From contig JAKSZP010009321.1 of the NCBI GenBank assembly GCA_022478985.1, forward strand, positions 62,001 through 126,000: a stretch of 64,000 bases of DNA, written 5' to 3'. The notes beneath the pieces were generated by a model. That model worked only from the letters and a program-made list of their open reading frames with translations. It ran no database searches and was not told the DNA's origin. Positions 21,986 through 33,326 of the stretch are shown here, in pieces. The DNA comes from Massospora cicadina. Its lineage: Eukaryota > Entomophthoromycota > Entomophthoromycetes > Entomophthorales > Entomophthoraceae. The position numbers were made by a program, and so were the translations under genes. Within the stretch, counting starts at the first letter, position 1; each line of letters starts with the position of its first letter.

Positions 21986-23929
21986 GAAAACTTTTATATG
22001 AATTCTCTTTCTGCTTGGCATAACTTTCCAAGCAAAATCTTACAGAAAAACTCGCAAATTTTGATTGCCCGCCATGGTTTTGCTCCAATGTCCTCAGATT
22101 CCCCGCCAACTGTCCCAGTGTGAGGAAGCGGCAAAACTCCCCCACCATTTTCTGTCTGACAGGAAAATGCGCTTGGAATGGCTCACCTTTCATACCAAAC
22201 CTCTGGGACAATTTTTACCCTAAGGATCTCAACGCCCAACTTGATTGTACCAAGTGGTGCCTCATTGCTCCCTGGTGCTCCCCTGGAGCAACATATGTTT
22301 TGGCCTTAGGGTCAATTATGGGAAACTTTTACCTTACCATGACTAAGCCATTATTGAAATGGCTCAGGCGGTAATGACTCCACCAGTTTCATTGATTTCC
22401 ACCCCTATAAGTGATATTTTGATCTCAGCTTCACCTGTGAAGCCAATGCCACCAATGCAGCAACTGTTCCCCAGGTTTTTCAGGGTACCCCTCTCCCCAT
22501 AATTAAGACCCATCTCCCAGTGGATACCACTTTGGTAATTCAGTTTACTAACTTGCCCACCCACCTTCCCCCTGAGGTGCTCCAACAGGAGCTGATGGAA
22601 GTTTTGGCAGCCTATGGCTCCATCTACATCTTGCAATTTATGGTCCCAAATGGGGCCACACACCTCGCTGGGCCTTGGCCATATGCCACGATCAGCCCTG
22701 AATCTAATAAAATTGCCTTGTCAATTCCCCCTCATGACATCATCTTCTCTGCCCCTGACCATCCATTCTATCCTGTGTCAAGGGCGTTCAGATGATCTGT
22801 CCATCCTGTTCTAAGTTGGACCACTCAAAACGTAAGTGCCCATCCTTAGCTGCTTCCAACAGCTCTGATTTTTTTGTCCGCTGGCTTCCAATCTGCCGCC
22901 CACCCCACACCAGCTTTGGTATGGGGTATGATCTTATCTCCCCCTCACTCAAAGTCTGTTGCTGCAGCTGCGCCTGCAGCCACCAATCAGCCTCCTCCTC
23001 GCCCCAGTGCCACAAACGCTCCCTCCAATCAAGCACAGGATTGGACCCCAGTTTGCTCCCATGCATTCTCCAATAAACAAACCAAACCTCAGGCATATGC
23101 TGATTTCCCAATTCAATTCAACCAAAATCCTTATGGATTTATTGGCTAAAATTGATGAGTCCAGGAATATTATTGAAGACTGAACTACCTAATTCAAGCA
23201 ATTTCTGTTTACTGACCATGATACTATGCTACTACCTCATTTTTACACCCCCAGAAAAATGCCAAAATGTTCCATGGTGACCACCAGCTGGCTGTTGAAG
23301 AAATGGCTAAGCCAGATTGTCATTCTCTCTGCAAAGCTGACACCAAATCAGTGGTGATGCTCGCAGGAGGAAACCCTCCTCCCATTTTCCCCTCCACTTC
23401 CAATATGCTCTAAAAGAATATGTTGATCAAATCTCACAAAGCCACCAATGATGCCATCCAGCATGTGGCAGTGTTGGCATGGAATCCCAAAGCCAAGATT
23501 ACCCACACCAATATTGCCACAATTGTAAAGCTCCCCAATGCACACATGAAAGCTGAAACATCTTTGACCAGTTACATCGGATCTCTTATATTCAACTGCT
23601 GTCTCTTTGCCACCCCAATCATCAGAAATTTATCCCCACATCCCGCTGATGCCACAACGCCACTGCTCTCCAATGTACCCCATGCCCTGCTTTGGGGTGA
23701 AGCAGAGGCTGAGGATGAGCCCCCTGATCCCCCCCCTCACCTTCCACCATGATGGGATAAGTGGTTCCCGCTGTCCCACATGGTTGGTTGTGTTCACATT
23801 TTGTGTGTCATCCACTCATTTTGGGTGGTTCGTTCATCTTGTTTGGTGAGGATTCATTCATTAGCTTTTCAAGTTTTGGTAATGTCCATCCCAAGGTCAG
23901 CTTACCTCGGTTAAATAAAAAATAAAAAG
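21986..23929 (+). mobile_element. ORF1-only LINE-like element, copy C2
   Basis: About 1.94 kb. Begins near AAAACTTTTATATGAATTC (21987) and CTGCTTGGCATAACTTTC, and ends with the LINE tail TGGTAATGTCCATCCCAAGG, then CAGCTTACCTCGG and TTAAATAAAA. Only the ORF1-like frame is present. A SINE lies 12 bases after the tail. The 5' boundary is inferred by comparison with C1, C3 and A3. Confidence 0.75.
22130..23752 (+). pseudogene. ORF1-like RNA-binding protein of family C, copy C2
   Basis: Same order as C1: SNICFGLRVNYGKLLPYHD near 22290; a degraded FIDF..YFDL block near 22388; LPPEVLQQELMEVLAAYG and FMVPNGATHLAG at 22560-22670; and a CCHC knuckle CPSCSKLDHSKRKC (about 22796-22837). The C-terminal segment runs to 23752. 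At the codon where C1 has a TGA after DWIPV, this copy has TGC. Frameshifts near 22400, 22795 and 23150 break it. There is no reverse transcriptase or endonuclease downstream before the tail. Confidence 0.75.
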
Positions 23930-23941
23930 CTTTTGTAAAGG

Positions 23942-24083
23942 GAGGAGTGAATAGCATAGTGGGGTGGTTCCTGCTCCACTCTATTTTCGGTTTGATCAAA
24001 ACAGTTTGAAACCAGTACAGGCTATAAAAAAACTTGGCGTGTTATATTTGTCCAAAGATTGACCCACCTGTTTTACTTAAAAA
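23942..24083 (+). mobile_element. SINE2c, 142-bp tRNA-derived SINE
   Basis: Flanked by a perfect 12-bp target duplication CTTTTGTAAAGG (23930-23941 and 24084-24095). The head holds a box A-like ATAGCATAGTGGGGTGG and a box B-like GGTTTGATCAA. The body, GTTTGAAACCAGTACAGGCT and TTGTCCAAAGATTGACCCAC, matches SINE2b. This is the cleanest copy and defines the family length. Confidence 0.8.
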
Positions 24084-24239
24084 CTTTTGTAAAGGTTTAT
24101 TATGGATAATATAGTTTAAATAACTTTATATTAATTATATTGGGTTTTAAAAAAGAGAGTTAAGGTCTTTTAAGTCTACTTTTAATCACTCTTGTTAATA
24201 CTTTATCACTAGTGTAGCCCAAACCGAGGAGTAGGAGAA

Positions 24240-26055
24240 TCCACAAATTTTATTAGCAGGTGTTAAACAAAAACTGAAAAAAAAATTCTCAACATGACAT
24301 CATGGTGGCAAGTCTAAGCAGCCATGTTGCATGAAGAGGGGTTGAAGGGGATCACTGTCTAGTGACCTTTACTTTAGAAAGCGCAACAGGGTAGCCAATA
24401 TGGGGTAAGGGTATCAGCGGTATGGGGAAGGAGGTGAAAAAGATTGATATTGGTTTTGTTAAGGATGCATGATGTATGCATGACCTGATGTACTGGGAAA
24501 GCTGATGGTAATAAATAAAGTAAGTTTTGAGATGCAATCAAAACGCTTACATTTTTGATGGGTTTGAGGATAGTGAGGATAGAAAATGGAGGACTAGGCC
24601 ACATCAGTGCATAAGTGAACAGCAGAAAGTGGGAGCCCCAAAATTCTAAAATGAGCGTCCATTGAGAAAATCAGATGGTAAATTTGGGTTGAGGATTTTT
24701 TTATACAATAGTTCCATGGCCACATGGAGGGAATGGCAGAGGAAAGCGTTGGTAGGTGCAGCTGCCACTTCAACAGCAAGATGTTGGATATTCCTTCTAT
24801 TTTCACCATTTTTAAGGATGGAAACAGCACTAGGGGAGCATTGTCAAGTGGAGGCTTAAGATCAAGCCATTTAATATCAGGGTTGATTCTATAAGTTCAA
24901 CTAAATTATCAACAAACTTAAGAGAATTGAATAAGGTGAAATTTTCAGGCAGACAGCAAGATAGAATTAGACTGGCCTGCCAGACTAAGTGCTGGAGCAC
25001 CCAAATGGCAAACCAGAATGCCCAGGGCACTGCTGCTGGTATGACGGATATGAAACTAGAGAGGATTTTACCCAATAATTGCCAATGAGCCAGAATCCTG
25101 TACATGCACATGATAAAATACCAGACAAATATGGCCTTTAACCCTGAGGGGTGCGTGAGTGTTGGCAGAAAGGGCGGATTATTTTTAAACATAAAAGACT
25201 AATTTTAGGGAACAGTTTTTTGGAAAAATAAAGGAAGAAAAATCAATCAACAATTTTCTCAGTGCGATGCAACTGATTGAATAGTGAATGATTGATGAGG
25301 AAACAAGCTGGGATTGAGTCCCTCAAGTTCAACCTAACTGGGGAATATTTGGGAATAGGGAAACATTAAGCTCAATAGGAACTGACATCAAAGGATTCAG
25401 TGACAGGCCGAGTCACTATTGGTTTGACCTCGAACGCCCAAACCATACTTGACTGCATTTCCAGTGGTTGGCGTGACAGCATCTGGCAATAAGCAACGGG
25501 AATCCCAAGGCTACCCTATGTAGGGGCGGTCCCAATTAGTTGGGAATGGGTTCAGGATGCCCAACCCACCCATGCCTGGTCGCTGGGCTGTTTATTTGGT
25601 CAAAGGTGCTGCATCAGCTGAAACTCCCAATTTGCTGGATGGGAGCTGCATGACAGGGATCATCCCCAATGATTTCAAGAGGGGGCTAATTTTGATGATT
25701 GCACTGCTGGCCAAATCAAAACCGTCAGCAATTCCAGATGATAATCCAATCTTTGTCCCTTTTTGACTATGCAAATTCTGATCATCGAGCTTATTTTCCA
25801 CCAGTTTTGGACTAATCAACTTCAATTCAGCGATCTCAGCACAGATCTCATTAATTAAGCTAACAAGTTCGAATGAGGTGAGTAAAGGTACCGGGGAGGG
25901 ATCCAAAGAGGGAAGGCTGTTACCCAGAGCTTGTCTACCACATGGGCGAGGTTGCCCTGGGTGACGAGGGGTATGGCTGCCCTCTTCAGCCCTTTTTTCT
26001 CACAAACGGGAAGAGCAACCAATCTATGAACAGGGGACGTTCCCCTGGACTTACA
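24240..26055 (-). mobile_element. Decayed G1-family remnant (LTR plus possible gag), − strand
   Basis: The 26055 end, read on the − strand, starts TGTAAGTCCAGGGG and continues with GTCACCCAGGG...CATGTGGTAGA. This aligns with the starts of the family LTRs at 60215 and 49594. By the usual length the LTR would reach about 25340, but no clear end is visible. Downstream on the − strand (25192-24600) are hydrophobic frames with THPSGLKAIFVWYF. They could be a capsid-like Gag remnant, although I cannot prove the family. The LTR start is fairly secure; the rest is a low-confidence guess. Confidence 0.4.
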
Positions 26056-26626
26056 GAAATCAGCCAACATTGGGCCAGCAACAGGCAATGAAAAGATGGG
26101 TTGGGGGATTAACCCAGCAAACCAGACAACCTTGGCAATATAAGGGTGCTTGAGAGAATTTTTGCGGGAAATTGAGCTGGGGAATCAGATTGGTTAATGC
26201 CAGAAGAGCTGCGCCTGAAACACCCAAAGAAGGGGGAGGGAGGATCAATCTGCACTAAAAAATCCGTTGGGGCAGAAGCTAGGCAATTGTTGGAGAGTGT
26301 GTCAAGAAATTGGTATGACTAGCCAATAAGTCATATTTAGTTCAGCAGATTATATTTTAATCACTGAAGGGGATTCAAACTTAGATAGTCAATTTGGCGC
26401 ATAGAGGAAATTCCGCCAGAGCCTCAATTATGTGACAAAACCAGAAAAGTTCTGCCAAATGACTAATAGCTAAGCAGAAGGGTCAGAATTGATCCAAGAA
26501 ACAAAGATATGAGTGGGATGAGAAGACAAGGAGGGGGTCTTTTTGAAAAGGAGAACAAGTAGAGTGAGTGCTAAGGGAAGAAGTAGAGTTAGCAGAAGGA
26601 GCTGCATATTATATATTATAAAAAAT
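26056..26626. other. Spacer before LINE D
   Basis: No gene supported. Purine-rich toward 26550-26620. Removing LINE D joins this sequence to the 3' remnant of a + strand Gypsy element at 32050. Confidence 0.4.
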
Positions 26627-26729
26627 AAAGTGTTGTTGATGCTTTTATTTCCCATTACTATCACTATTAGTAACACTTTTCTCCGCAAATTATTTTGAAT
26701 TTGACAATCAACCAGGAAAATGAGCAGAT

Positions 26730-27915
26730 TTGTATGCACCAACACCAGTTGGGAAAAAGTGGCCAGAGCAAAAGGCCCTAAACCCACCCAATCCATTGAA
26801 AAAAACGACCTGGCAGTACATTGGGATAACCTCCCCCAAAAAGGGTGAGCATAGCGCTGCACCCAAAGTTTTGCAATTTATGCAAAAAATGGGCGCTTTC
26901 ACAAAAATTGAACACTCCCAACCCTTGTCCTCCCTCGATCATGACCTTAGAATTATGGTCAGTGATACCTCCCTTGAGTCATGGGAAAAAATGGGGGAGG
27001 CCTTCTCCACAATTTTCCCAAACACTGTTTCAGTAAATTTTTAAAGTTTACATAGAGGATGGGTGGATGTTGGGTTCATGACTGTGGAGGAAGCGGCAGA
27101 AGCAGCAAAAGCCAAATTTTTTCCATTAAAATTAACAACGAAGATTGCATTATCCACATGGTGTGCACATGATGGAATGAGGCAAATGACCTATTTGTCA
27201 TATTTGACCAACTCCCAAGCACCGTGCACCATGATATCCTCAAGGATGAGCTCTGAGTGGGCCTCAAAAGTTACTGCGTAATTAAACAATTTGAATTAAA
27301 AAATTCCCCCCCCTGCACCACCTGTGTACAGGGAAGGCAATAGCTATTATTGTACCTGACCAGGACATGGTAGAGGATATCACCCTCATTCTGCACACAG
27401 TGACCATCAACCTCCCCAATGGCAGCATATCTCGCCCCTTCCGCATCACACTGGAACACAACCCACCCATCTGCGGCTTCTTCTCAGCTCTAGGCCACAA
27501 AGACCACGCATGCCCCATCAAGTGCAGGATGGAAGCACCAGAATTTTGTGAGGATGATATGGATGAAACGAGCCCAACCTTTGGTGAAATGAAGGATGTC
27601 ACTTACGCCTTCCATTGGGGCGAAAGAGCTGAAATCACTTTGGTCAAACCCATTTCATGCAAGGATCATTGTTGCGCACAGGCTGCCCACAAGCAGGCCG
27701 TGAGTTCCACCGAAACACAAGCCCACACCACGATTTCCTTGGATCAGGTTCAGTCAGATGCCATGGCAGCGCAGCAAAATGATCTTTCAGATCCCCGCAT
27801 AAAATCCAAAAAAATCAAAGCAAATTTTTCATACTCAACCAATCAAACGCCTCCAACCACACTGAAGCAGAACCACCATGCAACACTGTGGATCCTCCTA
27901 GCCAATCACACGTGA
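26730..27915 (+). pseudogene. LINE D ORF1 (RNA-binding, degraded CCHC knuckle)
   Basis: The first part includes SWEKMGEAFSTIFPN and GWVDVGFMTVEEAAEAAKAK, which parallel FCEDVHKIF and SWLDLGFESKIAADKAAA of family A. The second part (27367-27915) has DMVEDITLILHTVTI and a knuckle region CGFFSALGHKDHAC, in which the second cysteine is phenylalanine. Breaks at 27042, 27281 and between 27281 and 27367 separate the blocks. The start is not fixed: an ATG at 26720 is in another frame and stops after about 40 codons. Confidence 0.7.
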
Positions 27916-28261
27916 CCAGCAACAATGTGGTTCATGAGTATAATATGGAAGATCATCCCAGCCAATCACAAAGTGACAATGCTCCCACACAAAACCCAAT
28001 TGCCCTAACACCTAGCTTCTGCACATCTAGCCCACAGGTAAGCAGCGAAACTTGCACGCTGGTGGGGCACAATACAACCAACGCCAGAGACAAACTCCAT
28101 GGAGTAATCTGAGCCCAAAGAAACCAAACAAAACCAACACTACAACCACCGAGCAACATTCTGGACCCATTCTGGCTGATCAGCCCCAAACTTGTAGTAT
28201 GACCTGCGCTGCTAGGGAATGGGGTGACCCCAGTGGGTCGCCCCAACGTTCCTGATGTGCA

Positions 28262-31200
28262 GATTACCGCAATCACCATAGGGATGCTCAACATTGTGGG
28301 AGCCAAGGCCCCAACATCCCAGGCCAATAAAATGGCTTTCCTGCACAATATCCCCGTGGACATCTTGGCTGTCCAAGAACCCCAATGTCCACTGGGGGAG
28401 GAGGAGTCATGGTCAACCATGCTCCTTCTGGATAAATACTTTTGGACGTACCACTGTGGGGTAGTAATTCAATCCATCCGCAATCCTCCAGTAAATATCT
28501 GAAGCGCATCATCCCATCTGGAGGGATGGCTGCTTCTAACAGATTTTGAGTGGAACGGAGAAACTTTTGCCATGGGGTGCATATATTCCCCAAATGATCC
28601 AAAAGACCACCAAATTTTTTTCTGATAACCTCTCAATCCCTTTTGCTGAGGAACGTTTTTTGCAGGAGATTTCAATTGCTGGTTTAATTCCATAACTGAC
28701 CGCTGGCCTAAAACAAAGGCCATACCCCGCGGCCACATGGAACTTCACGTACTAAAGGCAATGCTGTGCTTATATGACACCATTCCTAAACAGACCACCA
28801 CGTTGACCAACATGATGAGGCCCCACTACAATAACAACCAACTGGTCTCAATGACTCAGATTGATCTGATGCTTGCCCCTGTAGACTTCCATCACCGTGT
28901 ATCAAATTTTACAACAACAATTATCCCCCTCTCCAACCACCAAATGGTTTCAATAAAATTATCATCCGCGGCGAAGTACAAAAGCCACTGACCTGGCACA
29001 AAGTTCACCCAAGCACCATCCATCTTCTGGAGCTTAAACTTTGGATCAAGATGGTGATAGCAAAACAGACAAAAAATGACCACCTACTGGTAACCCTATT
29101 GATGAGTGGGAAATTTTTAAGGCTAAATACCAAGAAAGCCTGTCACCTGAACTCCAGAAAGCTGGCCACGACGTCTGTGACAATCAATAAGGCTATCAGA
29201 AAGCTCCAACACTTAGAAAACAACACACCTCGCGAGGGATACAGTCCACAACAGGGATGCCTGTGGTTCCAAATATCCGCACAGGTCAACTCCCTCTTTA
29301 TAAAACACCAGCACTATGTTGAAGTATGGCACAAATCAAAATACATTCTATCCAGCAAAACTCACACAGCCCAATTCTTCCGCCTTTTAAAACCAATTTC
29401 AATCTTGGCGACCTGCACACAGGTCCGTCGAGCAGATGACACACTGGCGTCCACACCATCTTAAATATTGGCTGAATTACACCATTTTTACACCAACCTG
29501 TACATGGCGGATTTCGCAGCACCTGCGAAATTAAAAAAATTTATTATCTGCTAATATTGACAATATAGCTGATAAACCAGACCTTGCCAAACCCATCACT
29601 AGAGATGAACTATGGGAGGTAATAAAATCAACTCCGCGCCACAAGTGCTCTGGGCCTGATGGCCTCCCATATGAATTTTACAAAAAGTATTTTGATTATA
29701 TCGCACCAGTACTACTTGCAACTATGAACAAGTGCCTGGAGGACACAGCCCTTCTACCTGGCGGCCAAGATTCATATGTGGTCACACTCTTCAAAAAAGA
29801 AGACCAGGCAGACCTAAACAATTGGCGTTTAATTACTCTCACCAATACTGATACTAAAATACTAACGAAAATTTTAGCTAAGCGTCTGGGATGCATTGCA
29901 CAGACAGCCCTCTCCCCCATCAGTTTGGCTTTATCCCCAATTTATCGATTTGAGATAACATTCACTTTATAGCCAACATGCGCCAAGCTAACCCCACAGG
30001 CGCCCTTGCTTTCCTGGACCAAAAGAAAGCATATGACCGAGTGCACTGAGACTACTTGGAACAATGTCTAAAGGCCTTCAAACTACCATCCCGCTTTATA
30101 AACTGGGAGCTCCTCCTAACACGCTCAGCCAGGTTTGCAATCAGAGGCCCAGGTTTCCTAACTGACACCATCACCCCACAAAGGGGCCTCAACCAAGGCG
30201 ACCCGCTTAGACCCCTACTATACAATTTCAGCCTTGACCCTCTCCTCCGCATAGTAAACTCAAAGCTTTCTGGAATCAGGTTGAAGGGACAACTACCAAC
30301 CAAAATGCTCACCTTTTCTGATGTCTGCATAGTCAGCGTCTCAAGCAATAGGGATGCCAGAGCAATTGAGCGCATTATTCACAAGTATGAGTCAGTGAGT
30401 AATGCCAAGCTGAACAAACAGAAAACAGAGGTAATTGTAATGGGCAAATTCAGTTCAAATTGGACCCCACCCTCCCACCACCAACCAAACCAACCCACCG
30501 CACATCCTACCACAAGACTAAGACCTATGCCAAATAAAACCACTGTGCTTAACCTTCGCACCCCACCCCACCACCAACCCAGTCCATCATCTGGGAATAT
30601 GGCTCGAGGCTGGTAGATATGCACTTGACACCATTGAAACCAAAATATTAAACAACATCACAAAAAGAATGACAAGTATGTGGAGGAGTAAAGCTAGTTT
30701 AGCTGGAAGGGTTGTGTTAGCCAAATACCTGATCTTGTCAAAGTTATGGTTTGCTGCTCAAGCAGTTCCTTTCTCCGCCAAACTTTACAAACGCATTCTA
30801 CAAGCTCCTGCAGAACTGGCTGTGGTCTGGATACCGCGCACCAGTCAGGCTGGAGACCATGTGCAGCCCACGGAAGAAAGGTGGGATGGGGCTGCTCAAC
30901 TTCATGGAACGAGAAATGCAAATCTTTGGCTCATGGATAGCTCTGACAACGTCACCCAACCCGCCATTCCCCCCACTGGGTCAAGGCAGCCTAAACTAAC
31001 TTTGCAAGGGCACTACATCTGAGGTGCCCATCCAACCCTACAACACTGATGAAGTATCTAACAACACATCCAACAGCCACAGGACCGCACAACACCAACC
31101 GCTACCTCAAACGCGTCCTGTACACCCTAAGACAAGGGGATTGGAGTTTCTCCTATGCACAACAATCCAAAGATACTAACCAACCAATAGAGTATACACA

Positions 31201-31805
31201 ACTCCACAGAGAACAAACTGTGACCAACGCACCTGCCCCACCACCACCCTTCCCTTTATCCCGGATTGACTATCTAGATTACCAAGATGTCCCATATGAT
31301 TTGCGCACCCAAAGGAAGGTGTGGGACCTCATCACTTTCCCCTCTTATCCCCACAAGTGAGCTCCACAGTGTGGCGCTACATGCGTCATACGTTTAGGAC
31401 AGCTGACCGCACCATCTCAATGTTCCAATCATCGCCATCTGTGGCAGACCCAACGCTAGCCCACTGCCTGGAAGAGTGATCGCCATTAAGCTTATCTGGG
31501 CCAATGTGATGTACTTATTCCAGCAATCACCATCAGCTGAATTCTGACTATCCCACTATATCTTAGCACTCAACACAGTCTCACCTATCCCCCAGATGCT
31601 AAGTGCTTTAATTGTGAGTATTGCAATATGGTCCATTCACACAATTACCCTTGATGCTTTCAACGGGATCTTCCACAACATTAACCAAGCTATCGTCAGG
31701 TTCCACAGCCATTTGGTTGACCACTTCCAAGCCTGGATATTCGGATCACTAAAACATAAATGGAAGAAACAGATGGGTAATTGGCTACCAATCTGGTTCC
31801 TTTGA
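28262..31805 (+). pseudogene. LINE D ORF2 (endonuclease + reverse transcriptase), broken
   Basis: The endonuclease opens with ITIGMLNIVGAKAPTSQANK and IPVDILAVQEPQCP, with AGDFNCW near 28660 and TQIDLMLAPVDF near 28855. The reverse transcriptase runs about 29590-30600: SGPDGLPYEFYKKYF, VVTLFKKEDQADLNNW, FLDQKKAYDRVH, GLNQGDPLRPLLYNFSLDPL. The catalytic FADD is changed to FSDV (about 30314-30325), which removes the paired aspartates needed for metal binding. A damaged zinc-finger region follows near 31380-31480, and the frame ends at 31805. Multiple frameshifts confirm inactivity. Confidence 0.8.
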
Positions 31806-32049
31806 TGTGACACTAAAAACCTCACAATCTCTATATGCGGTACACCCTACTAGCCCTTGAGCTGTCAAGTCTCTTAAGGTCATAGTCACCCACCACCCGT
31901 GGCTACTAGCCACACCCAAGTGTACCATGTCTTATCTTTCAGGTTCCAATGCTTAGTGTGCTCCCCCCTCTTTAATTTCCTTTCCCTACATATTGGATGT
32001 GTCAGTCCCCTGGTCGGCCATCCTCAAATAAATAAAAAAGTGTTGTTGA

Positions 32050-32351
32050 CAAAGCAATTTCTTTGTGTTTGTATTATATTTGTTTATCTTGGGGCCAACA
32101 ATATCCATATTGTCCGTCTGTGGCTCAGTGATATTAACCCTGTGCAACCCCTTCAGTATATATCTGATATATCGCCAAAGTTATAACAGTGGTGCTCACT
32201 TCAGGGGGTTCTGCTGGTTGGTGCTGGAGTAGCTAATGGGTGGGTAATAATTATGTCGTTTGTTGGTGGCAGGGAGGGGAAAGCATTGGACTCCCGCCTC
32301 ACATACCAAGGCTGTAATGTAGGAGGAATTTATTTGGTTAAGTGGGGGAAA
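32050..32351 (+). pseudogene. 3' end of a Gypsy pol (chromodomain-like) before its LTR
   Basis: The frame just before the LTR contains ALDSRLTYQGCNVGGIYLVKW, which resembles the start of a chromodomain, followed by a polypurine tract (AAGTGGGGGAAA) at about 32340-32351. It is the remnant of the element that owned the 32352-33303 LTR; LINE D inserted upstream of it. Confidence 0.5.
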
Positions 32352-33303
32352 TGTCAGAAAATTAACCAGATGGATTCCTCCAATGATTTACTGTTATTTA
32401 GGATGAAATAGGCTAATCCCCTATGGAATGGCTTATCAACTGGATTTTATGGGTATTGATGTAATTGCTAGGTAGTTGCTCCCCAAATTGGGCCAAGATG
32501 AAACAAGTATTCTGCCAAGACTAAAAGTAGGAGAAAAGAGGGGCAATTGATGACCCTGAATTAGTATATGGACCACCAGTGACTAGTAGCCAAGGATGCT
32601 CCATTTAATTATCTATTATGTGTCGGCAGAACCTGACAATTTTGACTTTGAGGTGGCTGAAGTTGTTTCCAGCACCTCATATATAATAAATTGACAAGCA
32701 AATAAGAAAGGCAAATCCCCAAACTATTGGCTATGACAAGTCAAAATTGAGTAACCAGCAAGAAGCTGAGAGGTCCTGAGTTACCCAAGTGACCAAAGAG
32801 GTTTCTGGCGCATAATACTAAGTCAAATCTACATTTGATTATTAATTTCTATTTAATACTTATATGGATCACCAGCGACTGAGTGCTGAGGATGAGCCAA
32901 AAGATTAATATTCTGTAATTGGGAAGGATGGGGTGAGAGGGTTTATTCCAGGAAGAGAGTAAGCGCAGCAGAAGAGAGAGTGTGGTTGGCTGGAAGGTCC
33001 AGCGATAAGCTGATAGGTTTGAAATGGGTGCAGTAGCCCTTTTGTACATATAAATAACTGGCGCTTCCCTTCCAATAAAGATCTCCCTCTGCCTATTCTC
33101 CTTTTTAATTTAAGTTTATGTATATTCTTATGGGTTGGGGTTTAGGCTGGGGGATCCCCAAATGACGCAGGTGACAAACCAAGAGGTCAGCTGACACTGC
33201 TAGCCCTGACGCCTAAGGCAAATGGCAAGGGCTTACCAGTCTTCATACTGGTTGACCTGCCAACTAGCAGAGCTCACTGTCAAGGAAAAGCGATTTTCTG
33301 ACA
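32352..33303 (+). repeat. LTR of family L (952 bp), 3' LTR of a lost Gypsy element
   Basis: Begins TGTCAGAA and ends TTCTGACA, a perfect 8-bp terminal inverted repeat. The reverse complement of 62201-63216 is the same LTR. It contains TATAAATA at 33049-33056 and AATAAA at 33074-33079, the expected promoter and polyadenylation signals. The flanking five bases (GGAAA and AAGAG) do not match. With the polypurine tract before it, this indicates a 3' LTR rather than a solo LTR. Confidence 0.8.
33049..33056 (+). promoter_or_regulatory. TATA box of the family L LTR
   Basis: TATAAATA, followed 18 bases later by AATAAA. The TATA motif is conserved in the − strand copy at 62437-62444, and the neighbouring CTGGCGCTTCCCT is shared. 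Confidence 0.6.
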
Positions 33304-33326
33304 AAGAGCACCTTTTTATTTTAAAT

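Larger units (their letters stand above)
26640..32036 (+). mobile_element. LINE D, near full-length (5.4 kb)
   Basis: Bounded by a 13-bp target duplication AAAGTGTTGTTGA (26627-26639 and 32037-32049). Contains ORF1, ORF2 and the shared tail GTGTCAGTCCCCTGGTCGGCC, then CAAATAAATAAA. It is a relative of family A, diverged enough that only protein-level similarity is clear over most of its length. The completeness of both ends indicates a full-length insertion. Confidence 0.9.

Noticed and set aside
25592..25906. A 104-codon − strand frame as a host protein
   Set aside because: It overlaps the probable G1-type LTR, has no recognisable domain, and could be chance; kept only as part of an unresolved remnant.
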